A stretch of DNA of 64,000 nucleotides from Monarcha castaneiventris obscurior (taxonomy: Eukaryota > Chordata > Aves > Passeriformes > Monarchidae). Below, in pieces: positions 1 to 12,956 of this stretch (the first letter of the stretch is position 1; each line of letters opens with the position of its first letter). The translations under genes were made by a program, and so were the position numbers. The DNA lies in assembly GCA_026261815.1 (NCBI GenBank), contig JAMPIT010000493.1, forward strand, positions 4,977,501 to 5,041,500, given 5' to 3'. The notes under the pieces were generated by a model, which saw nothing but the letters and a program-made list of their open reading frames with translations, had not been told where the DNA came from and searched no databases.

Positions 1-479
1 CAGGCCTGTAGGGCAGCAGGACTGTGTCAGGGTGAGAGGCACTCCTGTCCCTCCCAATTCAGCCCTCAACCCCTAAGTACCCTCCTCCCTTCCCTCTAAG
101 CCTTCACACTCCCTCAGCACCCCCATCTCTCCCCCACGAGGACAGAGATAATGATTTTTTTTTGGCACAGGAATTATTCCAGTATCACAGACAAGCAGCT
201 CTAAGAACGCCCCGTCTCCTGGCTACAGCCCAAGCCGTAGTTCACATCCTTCCCAAACCACGTTTTCTCCCTCAGGCATTCACCATGTCCTTAAACAAAA
301 CTCACCCAGCCGTGCAGCACCCAGCCAGGCACCCTGGGATGAGCTCCCAGCTGGCTGGGTCTGGCCAGAACAGCCAGTGCTTACGGGTTAAACAGGCTCC
401 CAACTGCCCCAAACACCCAGCCAGCCAAGCATGACCCCAGTCCCTGGGGAGAAACACTCCCAACCCACGGCGGACTCAC

Positions 480-3400
480 ACGGATGTTGTCAAAGGACAT
501 CTTGCTGGTGATATCGTACAGCAGGAGCAGGGCTGGAGGGGAAGAGGCAGAGGCATTCGTACACTGCAGGGATGTGCTCTGGATGGTCCCCCCATCCCCT
601 CCGGACCCCAAACCCACCTTGGGCATCCCGGTAGTAGGCGTGGGTGACGCTGCGGAAACGTTCCTGTCCTGCCGTGTCCCAGATCTGCCGAGAAACTGCC
701 CTGGTGAGAGCAGGGAAAGGAACCTCCCCGAGCTGGGTCTGCTCCTGTGGCTCCCAGCCCTGCTGGACCACCACGCTCAGCCTGAGGTGGGTTTCCGTCT
801 GGAAATTTCTTCCCCCCTCCCAAAGCTCACCTGCAATTTCACCTTCACACCGTCCACAGCCACCACTTTGTTCTGCAGAAGACAAGGAGAGCGCCTTTAT
901 CAACCCAAAGCATGTCTTGGTGGATGTGCCAGTCAGCCCTGGCACAGAGCTGGCATTCCACAGCCCCTCAGCTGCTCTCCCACGGCCAGTGGGATGGAGC
1001 CAGGCTGCCCGTGGGGCTGGACATTGAAGCCTCATTGCTGCAAACCATGATCCTGCTTGCTTGGCAGCTACAGGGACATCCCAGAGCAGCAACCCCTCGA
1101 GTCAGGGTGAAGAGCAGCATCAGCGGAGACAAGACAGCAAGATCCCAGCCTGCCTTGGGTCCGGTGCCTCGTTCATCTCCTACAGCCAGTGTCCCGGTCC
1201 TGTGGCTCCCGAGTCCCCTAACGAGGGGCCACAGTTAATGACGCTGGCTGTCCAGCCAACCCCGGGAACACCGACGTGTTCTGGCTCCTGCTGGGAAGCA
1301 CCGGGATTGCAGCAGCCCCTGGGAAGTTTGGCAAAGCTGGGGAAGCAGGGAGGTCTGGATGAACCACACATAAATTTGCATATATTAATCACAGCTTGGT
1401 GTGCTTTTATGTTTGCTCTCCAAAAAGCCCTGATCTTTCTGATGGGACTCTTCAGCTCCATGAGCTGAGGAACCACTGCTGCACTAAAAATTCAGCCTGT
1501 TTGCAGTAATTTAAGTGCTTTGGATGCTACAGACTGCCTGAGCAACATGCACTGGGTCATGCTCGGTGTCCCACTCAGATTTCCTTGCTGGAGGAGCCTA
1601 GCTTGGTTCTTAAAGGTGGTTGTAAACACTGGGTTGTATCCAGCATGGCAGGAGGAAATCTCCTGGGTCAGGATGGTTTGCAGCTAGGCTGGGCTGGAAC
1701 CAGGAAAGGAAGGAGGCATTTCAAAGTGAGTTGGGAAGGCAGCTATCGAGGCTTAAGCAATCCCTGTTCTCATCTTGGAAGCACAGGGGCTTCTCTCCAG
1801 AGGCCAGAAGAAAGAAAAGCAAAAATTACTGAAAAGCTATTTTAAGACTCTTAAAGAATCATACTCAGAGTCTGTATAGAGAAGACCCCTATAAATAATT
1901 TGGTTGCCTGGAATTGTTTGAAATGGAAATTCAGCCCATGTGGAGATGACAGCATTTGAGCAAATGGGCTGGATAAAACAAAAACATGCCCTAGGAGGCT
2001 CTGGAGATTACCTAGAGCAGTGAGCCATGAGCTGCTGGAGGGTACAGTTGCACAAGACAGAGCTGGTACCTACAGGCTGGCAACACCTCTGGGGACACCG
2101 GCACTGAGCCAGCAGTGGGACACAGCAGATTTTCCTTCTTTCATGACTTTATCATAAGGACAGGCCTCAGGGCCCCTTCAAACCAAACCCTCAGCCCTCT
2201 CTCTCCCCCAGCCCCCACTCACCAAGCCCCCAGTTCCACCAAAAGCCAAACACAGCCAGGTCAGCCAAAGTGGCAGAAAACCGGAGCAGCTGCAGCTGTG
2301 GGGGCAGAGAAAGCACTGACCGCACTCGACACGTGCCAGTGGCTGTGGGCAGAGCCCTGCCTGGGGCACCCCCGTGACTTCCTGCCTGCTCTGCCTTGTG
2401 CTGCAAACAGCTGTGCCTCCCTGGACACCCTGCGGCTGAAATTTGGTGAGCAGAGAGCAGCATGGGGGTTTAAACAGGATCTGGTAACCCTAACGACTTC
2501 TCAGCAGCCCATTTCAGCCCTTTCAAGGCATGAAATTACAGCAACCAGTGTTGGTTCCCCCCCAGCTGTTGGCTGTGGCCTGCATGGTGGAGTGTGCTGG
2601 CTGCCCACCACACACCCCCAGCCCATGAACACAGCTGGGATGGGCTAAACCCAGGCTGTTTGCTGATTTAAAGGCAAGAGGTGACGGCACCAGTGGGCTC
2701 TTCTGTCTGTTACTGCTCTCCCAGGGAGGGGTGGAAGGGTTCCAGCAAAGCACCTGCTGCTGGTTGGGAGATAATTGGGGGTTCAGAGGCTGGAAACCCC
2801 CCATTCCTGCTCCCCAGCACCCCATCCTGGCCAAGGTGCAGGTCGAGGGAGGCGAGGGGCTGGCAGCCGTGGTGGTCTCACCCGGAAATCTATGCCCACG
2901 GTGGCTATGAACGTCCTGGAGAGAAAGGCCCCCTCTTTGAACTGGAGCAGGAAGCAGGTTTTCCCCACGCCCGAGTCTCCAAGTAACATCACCTGTAAGA
3001 TGGGCGCAGGGAGAGGTGTCAGCTGGACAGGGAGGGAGCAGCACCCCTGACTGGTGCTGAGCCCTCCCCAGCTCCTTCTCTCCCTTCCTTTCTTTCCCTA
3101 GGGCTGGTCCTGATGGGTCTGGGAAGCCCCGTGGGAGCTGGGTGTGGGATGGGACCCCTGAGGGTGCAGCCAAGCGGTGCCCCAGGGCACCAGAGCAGCC
3201 CCCAGCCATGAAAGAGAGGGAGAGCTGGTGAGAAGGCAGGTATTGCAGCAAGAAGAGATATCTCCTGGCCAGCTCCTGGCCATCTCCCAGCCCAGGAGGC
3301 TCCTGGAGAACCAGCCACAGCTCCCAAACATGTGGAACCACCTCCACCCACGCTTTGCCTCTGACCCGGGTGTGCCCAGCCTGAGAGCTGATGCATGGCT

Positions 3401-4974
3401 TGGGCAAACCCTGCGTGTCCGGGACTCTCTCCCTGCCGGTGCCTGCTGCAGACACCAAAGCAAACACGGTGCCTTTCCCCTCCTGCTAAGCAAACAGGAT
3501 CAGCCTAGGCTCCCTGGCCGCTCCAGGACTGCCAGACCCAGGCAGGGAGCAGCCAGGACCAATGCTGGCCTCCATAAGCACAGCCTTTCCCGATGCTGTG
3601 TTCTTCCTGCCTACCTGCAGCAACCTGCTCCTGCCCAGCAATCATTAACCTGACTGCGTCTGGCTCCTGATGAAAAGCAGCACTGAGCAGGGCTTCAGCA
3701 GGAAGGTCCATCCCCACATGCCCACCCTGCCAGGATGCTGGAGCTTGCAAAGCAAATCCCCGCAGCCCTGCTGCCTCTGGGGCAGGCAAACACAGCGGGC
3801 CATGGCACCTTCCACAGGGATGGCACAAGAAATGCCAGAGCTGGTGCCTGGAAATGCTCCAAGTGGCCTGCCACCACTTGGCTGGTCAAATCCTTCCCCA
3901 GGACTTGTGGGGAGCTGGGAGCACTGGGAACACTGGGAGCACTCAGTTCTGCCTCCATCTGTATCTAGACCAAGCTGAAAACTTGTTGGGAATGGTGGCA
4001 GCGTGCAGGACCACTTTGGAACTGGCTCAGTTCCAAAGAGGCAGCGGGAGGTGTCGGGGCTGACACCATCAGTGCTGGGCTCAGCCTGGGGCTGCATATT
4101 AAATATTGGGGGTAAAAGTTTCATCAGTCCTGTGCCTCCCCTGAGCTGCTTGGATGAGGAAGGTCCTTCCTGGGGCAACCCTTGCCTGGGCTGGGATGGC
4201 GAAGAGGGGGGCACTCAGGAAGGAGAGTTCCCCCCTGCCCCGAGGCCTGGCAGGGATGCAGAGACATTCACAAGTGGGGCACTGCAGTATGGGTGAAGGG
4301 GGGCCCTGGGCTGGATCCGGGGCTCAGATGCTGCTCCCACCTCGGAGCCCTTGGGGTGCTGCGATGGGCTGGATGGGGTCCTGCTCCCCCTGCCCTGTGT
4401 CATGGGGGGCACTGCTGCAGGGCTGGCAGGAGCCCCTTGCCCTGGTAAAGCTCTGGCGGGCTTTCAGGGGGCAGAGCTCGGCCATGTCCCCCCTTCCCGC
4501 GGCAGCCCCCCAAAGCCTTGTCCCTGCAGCTGGTCCCTGCCATCGCCACTGCCGGCAGGGATACCCCCGGGGCAAAGACCTTCACCCCCCTTCCCGGAGA
4601 GCGAAGACCCCAATCCCCGCACATCCCTGCTGCATCGGGGAACTCCCGGGGCAGAGAAAGGCTGGGGGGATCAGCTGGGGCTGCCCCCTCCTTCCCCTTC
4701 TCCTTCCCCGTCTCGCGGCCGCTTCCTGGGCGCGATCTCAGCAGCGGAGGAAGCGGGCGGCCTCCGGGACCCTTCCAAAACCCCTCCTTATCTCCCCCGA
4801 GCCGGAGGCCGAACGCAAACCTTCCCCTCTGGTAGAGCTTGGAGGGTCCATCCCTGCTCACCCCGCGCCGCCTCCCACCTTGCCGGACAGTTCGTAGTCC
4901 CGGGGCAGCGCCAGGGGGTCCCCGCTGCCCTTCGGGGGTTCCCCGCTCCCCGCCGCCCCATCGGGGCCGCCCAT
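480..4974 (-). CDS. RAB37: RAB37 small GTPase, proximal-promoter isoform (3' end outside window)
   Basis: The second RAB37 transcript starts inside the gene. Exon 1a is 4879-4974: 32 codons from ATG at 4974, MGGPDGAAGSG..., ending DYELSGK, with a GTGGG donor. It splices to P-loop exon a at 2882-2992 (VMLLGDSGVGKTC, then FIATVGIDFR) and then to the same three downstream exons as the distal isoform. The end of exon 1a matches the remembered DLTGK|VMLLGD junction of the main human RAB37 protein, and the switch I/RabF1 segment (ATVGIDF) is canonical. The N-terminal tail is Gly/Pro-rich and hydrophilic, as usual for a Rab. In-window coding length is 369 nt (123 codons). The start is supported by good in-frame fit to exon 2a and a CpG-rich 5' flank. 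Confidence 0.88.
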
Positions 4975-7900
4975 GGTGCGTCCGAGCCGAGCCGCCGAGT
5001 CCCGGCGCAGCGGGGCCAGCGGGAGACGCGGCCCCACCCGCCTTCCTCCTCCTCTTCCTCCTCCTCCTCCTCCTCCCCGGCCGATGCCACCCCCGAAGCC
5101 GTGCGCCGGCCGCCTCCCTGCCCAGCCCGGGCACGGGATGAGGAAGAAGAGGCTGAAGAGTGGAAACTTGCCCCTCTGCACCCGCACACCGGGGATCCCG
5201 CGGTGCTTGGGTTTGCCAGGGGCTCGGCCGCACTGCGCGGCGGGCAGAGCCTCGGCACATCCCTCCGGACGCATGGCTGGGGAGAGGAGGAACTGCTCGC
5301 CCCACAAATGAACAGTCACCCCGTCCCTCACAGAGTGTGGGGATGGACATCCCGGTGCTGCCAAACCCCGCCCTGCCACGCCGGGACAGCGGCCATGGCA
5401 GCACCCACTGCCACCCCACCAGCCCACCCCGGGGTGCGGGTTTGCCCCCTCTGCTGCAGCCCCAGCGCCGAGCTGTGCCCCGGGTGAGCACCGCGGCTCG
5501 GGGAAGGCGGCAGGGAAGCGGAGCCGGAGCCGTTAGCCGGAAGCCACGAGCCGTGCCGAGCCGGTTCAGCGGCGCCTCCGTCTCATCCGGGATGGCTGCC
5601 AGGCCTCCCGCTCTCCCGGCTGCTCGCAGCCCCCTGCATCCTGCACCAGCCATTGGAGCCCAGCTCACACTGCACTTCATTTGGGAAGAGCCCGAGCATG
5701 GGGATGTGGGAGAAATCCCTGGAGAGGGATGTTGTGTTACCCAAAACTCCACCCCTTAAAATCCCATCCAAGTCCATGCACTACAGCTGCCCAAGGTCTT
5801 CAGCCTTACAGGCATCACCTCACGTGCAGGAGCCTTGAGCCCTCCCTGATCTATTTCCCTTGGAATATCTCATCTCTCCCACGCCAGGGCTAATCTCAGG
5901 GCAACCCCCATCCCTGCTCACACCACTGGGATCCAGAGGTGCAGGGCTCCAGTGCAGAACTGTGCTCCTTGCTGCCCTCCAGGCGAAGGCCACGCGTGAC
6001 TGCAGGAGATCCAGTGGCAGAGATGCCCTCTGGAATGGCATCCACCTCTGCGCCTCCTGGAGCTGCTGGCTCCTGCACCACCCAAGCCTTCCTCTGCCCC
6101 CCGGGAAACAGAACCTGTATTTCCAGTCCTGTAACTGCGCTCAGACTCAGACAGGGGATTTCTAGTTTATATATGCTCTTTAGCCAGGAAAGTGCCCAGA
6201 GCTGGAGGCTGGAGGCACTTGGATCTCCTGGAAGTGGCTGACCTTCCCTGCAGCAAGATGAGGAGGGGGTTGGAAGGATATGGCAAACCCTTGCAGGAGC
6301 TCATGGAGTTGCCTGGGCAGGAAAAACGCCTGGCTGAGCATCACTTCCACAAGCTGGCTTTTGCTGTGGGAAAAACGAGGCAGCCAGGAGCTGGCAGAGA
6401 GCAGTGGTGTGGCTGAGCCTCCTCTGCCTGCCCAGGGCTCGGCAGGGGCACCCTTGGCTGCTGGTCCCTGGGCTGCTTGGCCCCAGACAGCCCCCACTGC
6501 TTCCTTGCTTCCCTGCTCCCTTGGCCTGGGCTAAAAAGAAAATTCCTGTGGGTAATCACATCCCCATGGGTACCAGCCCTTGCTGAGTTCCAGCCTTGCC
6601 ACGATGCTGAAGGGATGACAGGCTCTCTGGAGTAAGGTCCTGAGCACCATCCCTGTCCCGAGCTCCCCCAGGAGAGGGGACGCACACATCAGAGCCGCTT
6701 GAGACCCCATGGCAGCTCTGCAAATAGCTCTGGACGGCAGCCGAGTGACTTTCCCAGGCACCATCACCATCTGCCTGACTTTTCGCCAGGGCCCCGGGCT
6801 GGACACAGGCAGGACACAGGCTGCCATCTCCCTGGCAGAGCAGGGCTGCTCCAAAGGCAGCTTTCTGTGTGTGAAGCAAAGGCTGCACTCAGACACAGCC
6901 CCACCGAGGGTTTTGGAATATGGACCTTTACCCATCCTCCATCCCTCCCAGCAGCCCAGAGCATGCCAAGAACACAGCCAAACCAGACCCCTCATCCAGC
7001 AGCACCAAAGCAAAGTATCCAATTCTTTGTGTTTGCCACAGATTCATAGATTCTGATTCCCCAAATAAAGCTGCTCCCCAAGGGTGAGTGCACAGCTCAG
7101 GGACCAAGGACTGGGCTCTTACCGTAAACCCAATGCCCACGGTGGCAGAGAAGGAGCCAGGAATGAACTTGCCCTGGTCAAACTGGACCAGCAGAGATGT
7201 TTTCCCCACGCCGCTGTCTCCAACCAGGATTGTCTGCAAGGACCAGACAAAGAGGCATCAGTGCAGGTGATGGGGAAGCTGCAGGCACAGAGTGCAGCTG
7301 GGGGCAGACATTTGGGTAGGGGTGCTGGGGGGATGTGGCAGCAAATGCAGCAGGATCAAGAAGGACCCGCCCAGCCCCTGGATCTGTCACTTTTGGTTCT
7401 GCTATTTGCCAGGAGAGGAAATTCTATCCCTTTGTCCATCTCTGTAATTAATGAAATGTGGTCTGGGATGAGCTTTCAGGCCTGAGCCCCACTGTGCCCT
7501 GCCCAAGAGAGGAGAGATTGAAGGGAAAGCAAAGCACAGCCTGTCATGGAGGGTGAGCAGGAGAGATGCTCCTACCCCAGCTCAGGAAGCTGCTGGGAAG
7601 AAGCAGCCTTGGCTCTCACAGCCCTGATGGAAAACCTCTTCAGGAGGACTTTGGAGTCACTGGATTAAGTCCAAAACTGTTTAGTAAAGAGAGCGTCTCC
7701 TGCAGCTGCTGCACACAGATGCTGCCACAGCCACGCAGCCTCACCAGGTCACTGAGCTGTTTTTGTGCTAATGTTGTGGACCCACAGCAGTCCCTCCTGC
7801 AAAGTGATGGGTTTGAAGTCATGGAGTGCCTCTGCCTCTCCAGCCTCCATGGGAAGCCCCAGATCCCTGAGCAGAAGGGACAAGGGAGCAGTGCCTGTGT

Positions 7901-10900
7901 CAGAGCTGTCACCTTTTGGGCAGCTCCCACACTGCCAGCCCATGGCCCTGGTAACTACACCCCATCCCTGGGGAGCTCATCTTCCCTTCTGCTCCTGCCC
8001 ATATCCCTCAAAATCCCTGACCTAAGAGAGACCTGCAGCACAAACAGGACCCCTCCCTCCCCTCTGCTGGTATCTGGGTTTTGTTTGCAGAGCCACCAGT
8101 GCAAACATTCCCATCCTTTCAGGAAACCCAGGCACTTTCAACCCTTTTGCAGAACACGAGATAAAATAAACACTCTGCTACCAGGCTTCTTGCTTAGAAG
8201 TGGTTTTGGCTTTGTCTTTCAGGACATGGGTGTTCCTGAAGCTGCAGTTCTGGCAAACACTGAGTGTCCTCTCTGTCACTGGTCCCCTGTCACCCCTGAG
8301 GCTGCAGGGATGAGCCAGCGAGGTGCTGGGGCTAAACCTCCCCACTCTCTGCATCCACCTCTGCTTCACTTGGCTGCATCTGTTTGCCCCCTGCTTGCTT
8401 TGTGTTTGTGGAGCTCCAACAGCCTTGCTCCATCCTGCGATGGATCAACCTCAGTCCTCAGTCCTGATGGACACCTCAGTCCTTTGTCTCTCCCCTGAAG
8501 GTGCTTCAGAACCTCCCCGATATCCAGGGGAGCTTCTGTGCACATCCAGTCCCATTCCTCTCCTGTCCCAAAGTGCCCTGGGGTGTGACCAACCCTGGCA
8601 CCACTTCAGGCACTGCACTTGCCCTTGTGAAACACAGGATGAGTGTGAAGGAATGTGTTTAATCAAACGCCTGAACAGCCCCAGCAGATCAAGGCCTGAT
8701 TCCATGCCCTGGGAGGCCATGTGGGATCCACAGCACCCAGCACCATGGTTCCTGCATCCCACAGATCCCACAGAAGTGGGCTGAAACCAAAAGGCGAGGA
8801 GCTTGAGGACCACGAACAATGCAGGGATGTGGACTGGCAGGGAATCAGCATCCTGCCTTGCATAAAGCACCACCCCACAACCTGCCTGGAGCCCGCTCAC
8901 GCCGATACACTTCAGTGAATTCTTGCCTCGGTGAATCAGCACTTTTCCTCAGAAAAAAACATCCCAAACACTGAACCTCTCCTGGGAAAAGCTTGACCTG
9001 CTGAGCAGAGCTGTTGGCAGGAGGGAGCCCTGCACCTCTACCAGATGCAGGCTGCGGCACAGACCTGTGTGCTGAGAGGCAGCAACCTGTGCCCAGATCC
9101 ACAGCCAGAGATTTCTCCTTCCTCCCCGCCTGGGCTGTTTGCAGGTCACTTGTACATTCAGAGCAGCCTCGTGAGCTGGGAGCCTGCATGGGATCTGGAG
9201 GGATGTTGGGAGGCAGAAATCTCTGGGCCAGAGGATCTGGGTCACCCCTTTCCTGGGGAAATTTCCCTGCCCAAACCCCCCTGGCTTTTCCCTAGGGCCT
9301 GGAACCCTTCCCTGTGCAGAAAGAAGGATAGATGCAGGAACAGCTGGATAGGAAAACACTCCAATAATTCATTACCATGGGGCTCCTGCACCTCAGTGCT
9401 GTATATTTTGGTGTTACACACTATTTCCAGGTAAAATTCTGGTGCTGGGATGTGCAACAAGACTGAGTGTACCCTGCAGTGCTGTCTTTGGGAGCAGTTA
9501 ATGCAGAGAATATCATTAATTATGGAGGGAGAAGAGCTGGTTGGAAAGAGCACCAGAAAGCCTCCAGAGCCCAGGGTTTACAGAGAACATGTATAAAAGG
9601 CAGATTCCTCTATTAATAATTTAAATGGGATTCATAATAGAGACAACTCATGAATTGCTTCATGACTTTATAATAATAGTAAAAGTTGGCCTGGATCAGC
9701 CAAGGGATATTCCTAATGACTTTAGGAAAAGCTCATGGGCTCTGTGGAGGAACAGCAGAGTGGAAATCCCTTCCTGGTTACCAAATAAACATAAAACAAG
9801 AACAAGAACCCCACTGTGGGGAAGATGTGGCTAGTTCACCCTTAAAACCTCAGGCTGGACATGACTGAGTCATGATAGCAAAAAGCCTCCCAGTGACAAA
9901 GTTCTGTAGCTGTCCTGACTCTCCCCCCATCCTCAGCCACAGACTGACCTCCCCTGCACCTTCTCAGCCCCCCAGGTTTTCCCAGGTTGTTTTTCTTTTT
10001 TTTTTTTCATGGGAAACTTTGGTAAAGTGTTGCAAGGTTCCTTTTGGTGTTGTTGTTCCTCTCTGCCTGGTGGTGTGTGGATGGAGCAGTGCTTTGCCAA
10101 GGCTGGACAAGGCACAGAGGGAAACCTTCCCAAGACCTGGAGATTCGCTTGGTGACAGTCCCACATCACCACTGCTGAGCCCCAGCACAGTCAAAGCAAT
10201 CCTTGTTTCCAGATAAAGGAAATTATTTCCACTACGAGGGCAGAGGTAACCTGACTACTCCACCACCCCCCAGAAAAGTGGGTACAGCTTGTTACACCCT
10301 CCTGAAAAGGCTTGTCTGCCTGTTCTGACTTAGGGGAAGAGCAAATATCCCTCCCCACACCCTGAGTTAGTTTTGGGGCTAATTCAGACGTAGACAGATC
10401 ACTTCTAGTCAAAATCATTGCTGGCTTGGCATGGGCTGCAGGGACAAGGCAAAACAATTCAAACTTCCCATACCCATGGTGGCAGCCAGCAAGCAAAAGA
10501 GATATTTTGGTCTAACCTGCTGAGGGAAGAGAGGTTTTGCACGGCTGTCAAGGCAGCGCAGGGAGGCGATGGCTGCAATTCCAGTGCCAGCCAAGCGGGA
10601 GGAGATCTGGGACAGCACATGTGGGTTGAGGTTGTCTTCCCAATTCATCTTCGAGATTTAACATGCAGAACCCGGACCTGAGCTAAATATAGCCAGTGAA
10701 AGCCTGACAGGGTAAAACCCCAGTCAGGGGGATGCAGGGAAGGGAGAAGTGCCCTCCACGGGCTCTGGTGTTGCTCTCAGGGAGCTGCTGAAGCCCCAAA
10801 CCCACAGGTTTGTGCCCAGGTGAGCAGGATTTATCACAGCAAATTGTGGCAAATGTGTATGTGCCCCCCAGCACAGCTGCCTGCAGAGCTCAGCTGGGGC

Positions 10901-12956
10901 ACAGCACCAGGAGAGGTCAGAGGGTGAAGACATGACTGCTTTCAGCCCCTCACCAACCCACTCTTGTGGCCTCTCAGGCCAAATCTCTCCATCTCTGAGA
11001 CTTATTTTTAACCTGTTCTTTATACAAAATCGTGCTGCCTCCCCCCTGCTCCAAGCAGTGCTCCAGGGATGGAATTGGATGCTGCTAGAAGCTGTTATGT
11101 GCCACAGGGACAGTTCAGGGCTGTCCCCACCTGCCCAGGCACTATTTCACCATGGTCAAGACCCTTACACTGGCTTGAGGGAGAGCCTGGAGCCCTCTTC
11201 CAGTCTGACTGGGCCCTTGCCCTGGCCGAGGCTGTATCCCAGCCCCACAGACATGAGCTCTAAGGCTGTGCATCAAACAAAACCTGGCTCAGATCATGCA
11301 GGAGATCCTTGTTTGCAACCCCCTGCTAACACCTTGGATCAACCACAGCCAAGGAACACATCCCTCTGCCTTTGGGTCTTGTTCCAGCTAAATGGATCCA
11401 GGAATCATACAGGAGGAAGAATGATCTGGCAATGAGTCAAACCACCTGAAAGCAGAATTCATCATTTTGTATAAAGCAAAACTTTTCTGGAACAGCCCAG
11501 AACAAACCTCTGCTGTTCCTGCTTTGGTTTGCTCCTGGCCTGTTTCCTCCCCAGGCCTGGGTTTAGCCACCAACCAGAAATCATTTAATCCTTGTTTCCA
11601 GACTGCAAAGCTCTCTTGGGGTTTTTCAGCACACCTGAAATGTGACTGCGTGCTCAGACACAAGATCTAGTGAGGTATTGGCTGCCTCACTTCCCTGGAG
11701 TGAGAGCAGCCTTGTTTCTACAAGACAAGCAGCCCAGCCAGGAGAGGCAGAAAAATACCAAGAGAAACAGCAGGGAACATGGGACTGGGATGGTTATTTG
11801 CCCGGGCAGGTCTTCTGCCCAGAGCCTCATTGCCACCAATGTCATTCCTTAACTGCATCGGCTCCTTCCTGGAGGAGAGAGAGTTAAGGCTTTGCAAAGA
11901 GTCAGAGTTTCTCAAGTCATCCCTGGGGGCATGTCCTATGTATTCCATGTACAACAGAAGTGAGAGCTGCTAGTAATTGATATTTTTCTGCTAATCAAGG
12001 GCTGGGGACCTTGCCCTGAGTACAGCAGGGTACAGAACAGACTGGGATTTGTGAAGAGGGATCCACAGAAGCCCAGCCCTTCCCCCGTCCCATCCCTGCT
12101 TTTCTCCAGGGTGCCAGTTCCTGCACAGTCGCTGGGGACTGCAGGAAAGCAGTGTGAGGAAAGCAGGAAGGAGTGATGGGTGGATCTGTCATAAATCAGC
12201 ATCTCCTCCGTGACTCCAGGAGTTGCAGGGCAGCGCCTGACTGCAGAGAGCAAAAAGCCCTGCTGCTGCTGCTGTCCCCTTAGCAAAGCTTGAGTGCCCC
12301 ACGTCTTGCAGGGACACCGCCAACCCTGACCACGCTCCGTGCAATCGGAGTTACAAAACACAGTCCCAGGAGTTAAAAAAACACAGCCCCAGGAGCGCTG
12401 CAAAAGAGGATTTCAAAGCAAGAAGGTCAGGAATGGACGTCTCTGGGACACGGCTATTTCATGGCAGGGAAGGGGAAGTCCCGGCTCATCAATGTGCTTC
12501 TGGCAAACAGATCCCCGGGGTTCAGCTGCCCCCGACCCGCCCTGAGCCTGCACAGGCCAGCGGGAGCGGCTGAAGGGCGGCTGCGGGCTGTGCGGCGGGG
12601 CTGGCCCCGTTCCAGCCGTCCCGGCTTCCCAAACACGCCGAATCCTGCCACCCCCTGCCCACCATCAGCCGGGATGTGGCTGGGACCGGGGCCAACCCCT
12701 GCGGGCTGCCCGTCCCCACGAGGGGCAGGGAGCTGCCGCAGCACCGGGGTGGGGGTGACAGACGGACCCCACGGGGAGACGAGAAACGAGGAAGGCAGAG
12801 GGACGGAATTTGTCGGGAAGTTCAAACAGAAGCCCTGCCCCGTATCCCCCCTCTGCAGCCCCGGTGCCCACTCCTCATCCCCATCCGCGGCCATACCTTG
12901 TGCAGCAGCGCCTCGTTGTAGCCGTCCCCCCCCGGGCCGGCGGCGCGGGCCCCCAT
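480..12956 (-). CDS. RAB37: RAB37 small GTPase, distal-promoter isoform (3' end outside window)
   Basis: RAB37 is a Rab GTPase linked to secretory-granule and vesicle exocytosis. The distal isoform joins 12897-12956 (20 codons, starts MGARAAG, ends LLHK), 7123-7233 (P-loop exon b, GDSGVGKTS, then FSATVGIGFT), 831-872 (NKVVAVDGVKVKLQ), 618-684 (switch II, WDTAGQERF, then HAYYRDAQ) and 480-532 (LLLLYDITSKMSFDNIR). Every junction has GT-AG and the phases fit: 60, 111 and 42 nt are whole codons, and 67+53 nt share a split Ala codon. The NKxD and SAK guanine-binding motifs and the C-terminal prenylated cysteines are not present, so the remaining exons lie beyond the left edge. The N-terminus ending in LLHK followed by TILVGDSGVGKTS resembles a human RAB37 isoform I recall. 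RAB26, the closest relative, is the main alternative. Confidence 0.9.
873..2881 (-). other. RAB37 intron between P-loop exon a and exon 3
   Basis: I see no coding exon or transposon here. A perfect octamer motif ATTTGCAT lies at 1374-1381 in a short AT-rich patch (about 1365-1455), which stands out against GC-richer intron and could be a conserved regulatory element. The remainder appears to be ordinary intron. Confidence 0.5.
2882..2992 (-). other. RAB37: RAB37 alternative P-loop exon a
   Basis: This 111-nt, 37-codon, phase 0-0 exon carries the G1 P-loop (GDSGVGKT) and switch I (TFIATVGIDFR). The acceptor is CTTACAG and the donor GTGAGACC on the minus strand. It keeps the conserved Asp of the RabF1 motif. 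Its size and phase are identical to exon b at 7123-7233, so the two are interchangeable but not combinable without duplicating the P-loop. Confidence 0.9.
4500..5600 (-). promoter_or_regulatory. RAB37: CpG-rich promoter region of proximal RAB37 transcript
   Basis: CpG density and GC content rise sharply around exon 1a (ATG at 4974) and fall again after about 5600. No TATA box is evident on the minus strand just upstream of the start. The region carries GC-box-like strings and a purine/pyrimidine microsatellite at 5041-5078. This fits a TATA-less CpG-island promoter. The exact transcription start cannot be read from sequence. Confidence 0.6.
5041..5078. repeat. (CCT)n / (AGG)n microsatellite
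   Basis: An almost pure CCT/CTT tract about 70-105 bp upstream of the proximal RAB37 start codon. On the transcribed-sense strand it is a purine run of AGG/AAG, probably within the 5' UTR or core promoter. Confidence 0.85.
7123..7233 (-). other. RAB37: RAB37 alternative P-loop exon b
   Basis: This second 111-nt, phase 0-0 exon encodes TILVGDSGVGKTSLLVQF then FSATVGIGFT; acceptor CTTGCAG, donor GTAAGAG. It differs from exon a at many positions. The RabF1 aspartate of VGIDF is Gly here (VGIGF) and the final Arg is Thr. The Mg-binding switch I Thr and the P-loop Lys are both kept, so nucleotide binding looks preserved. It most simply pairs with the distal first exon at 12.9 kb. Confidence 0.88.
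7234..12896 (-). other. Long 5' intron of distal RAB37 transcript
   Basis: This 5.7-kb stretch separates the distal first exon from P-loop exon b. No exon with family similarity is visible and every open frame is short and unlike known proteins. An AT-rich island at about 9590-9690 stands out, beginning with a TATAAAAG-like string near 9592. The smaller intervals 2993-4878 and 4975-7122 are likewise intronic or promoter sequence with no supported gene. Confidence 0.55.

Noticed and set aside
4351..5752. Overlapping long frames on both strands near 4.4-5.7 kb
   Set aside because: High GC keeps frames open in the RAB37 proximal CpG island; only the 32-codon exon 1a has splice and family support.
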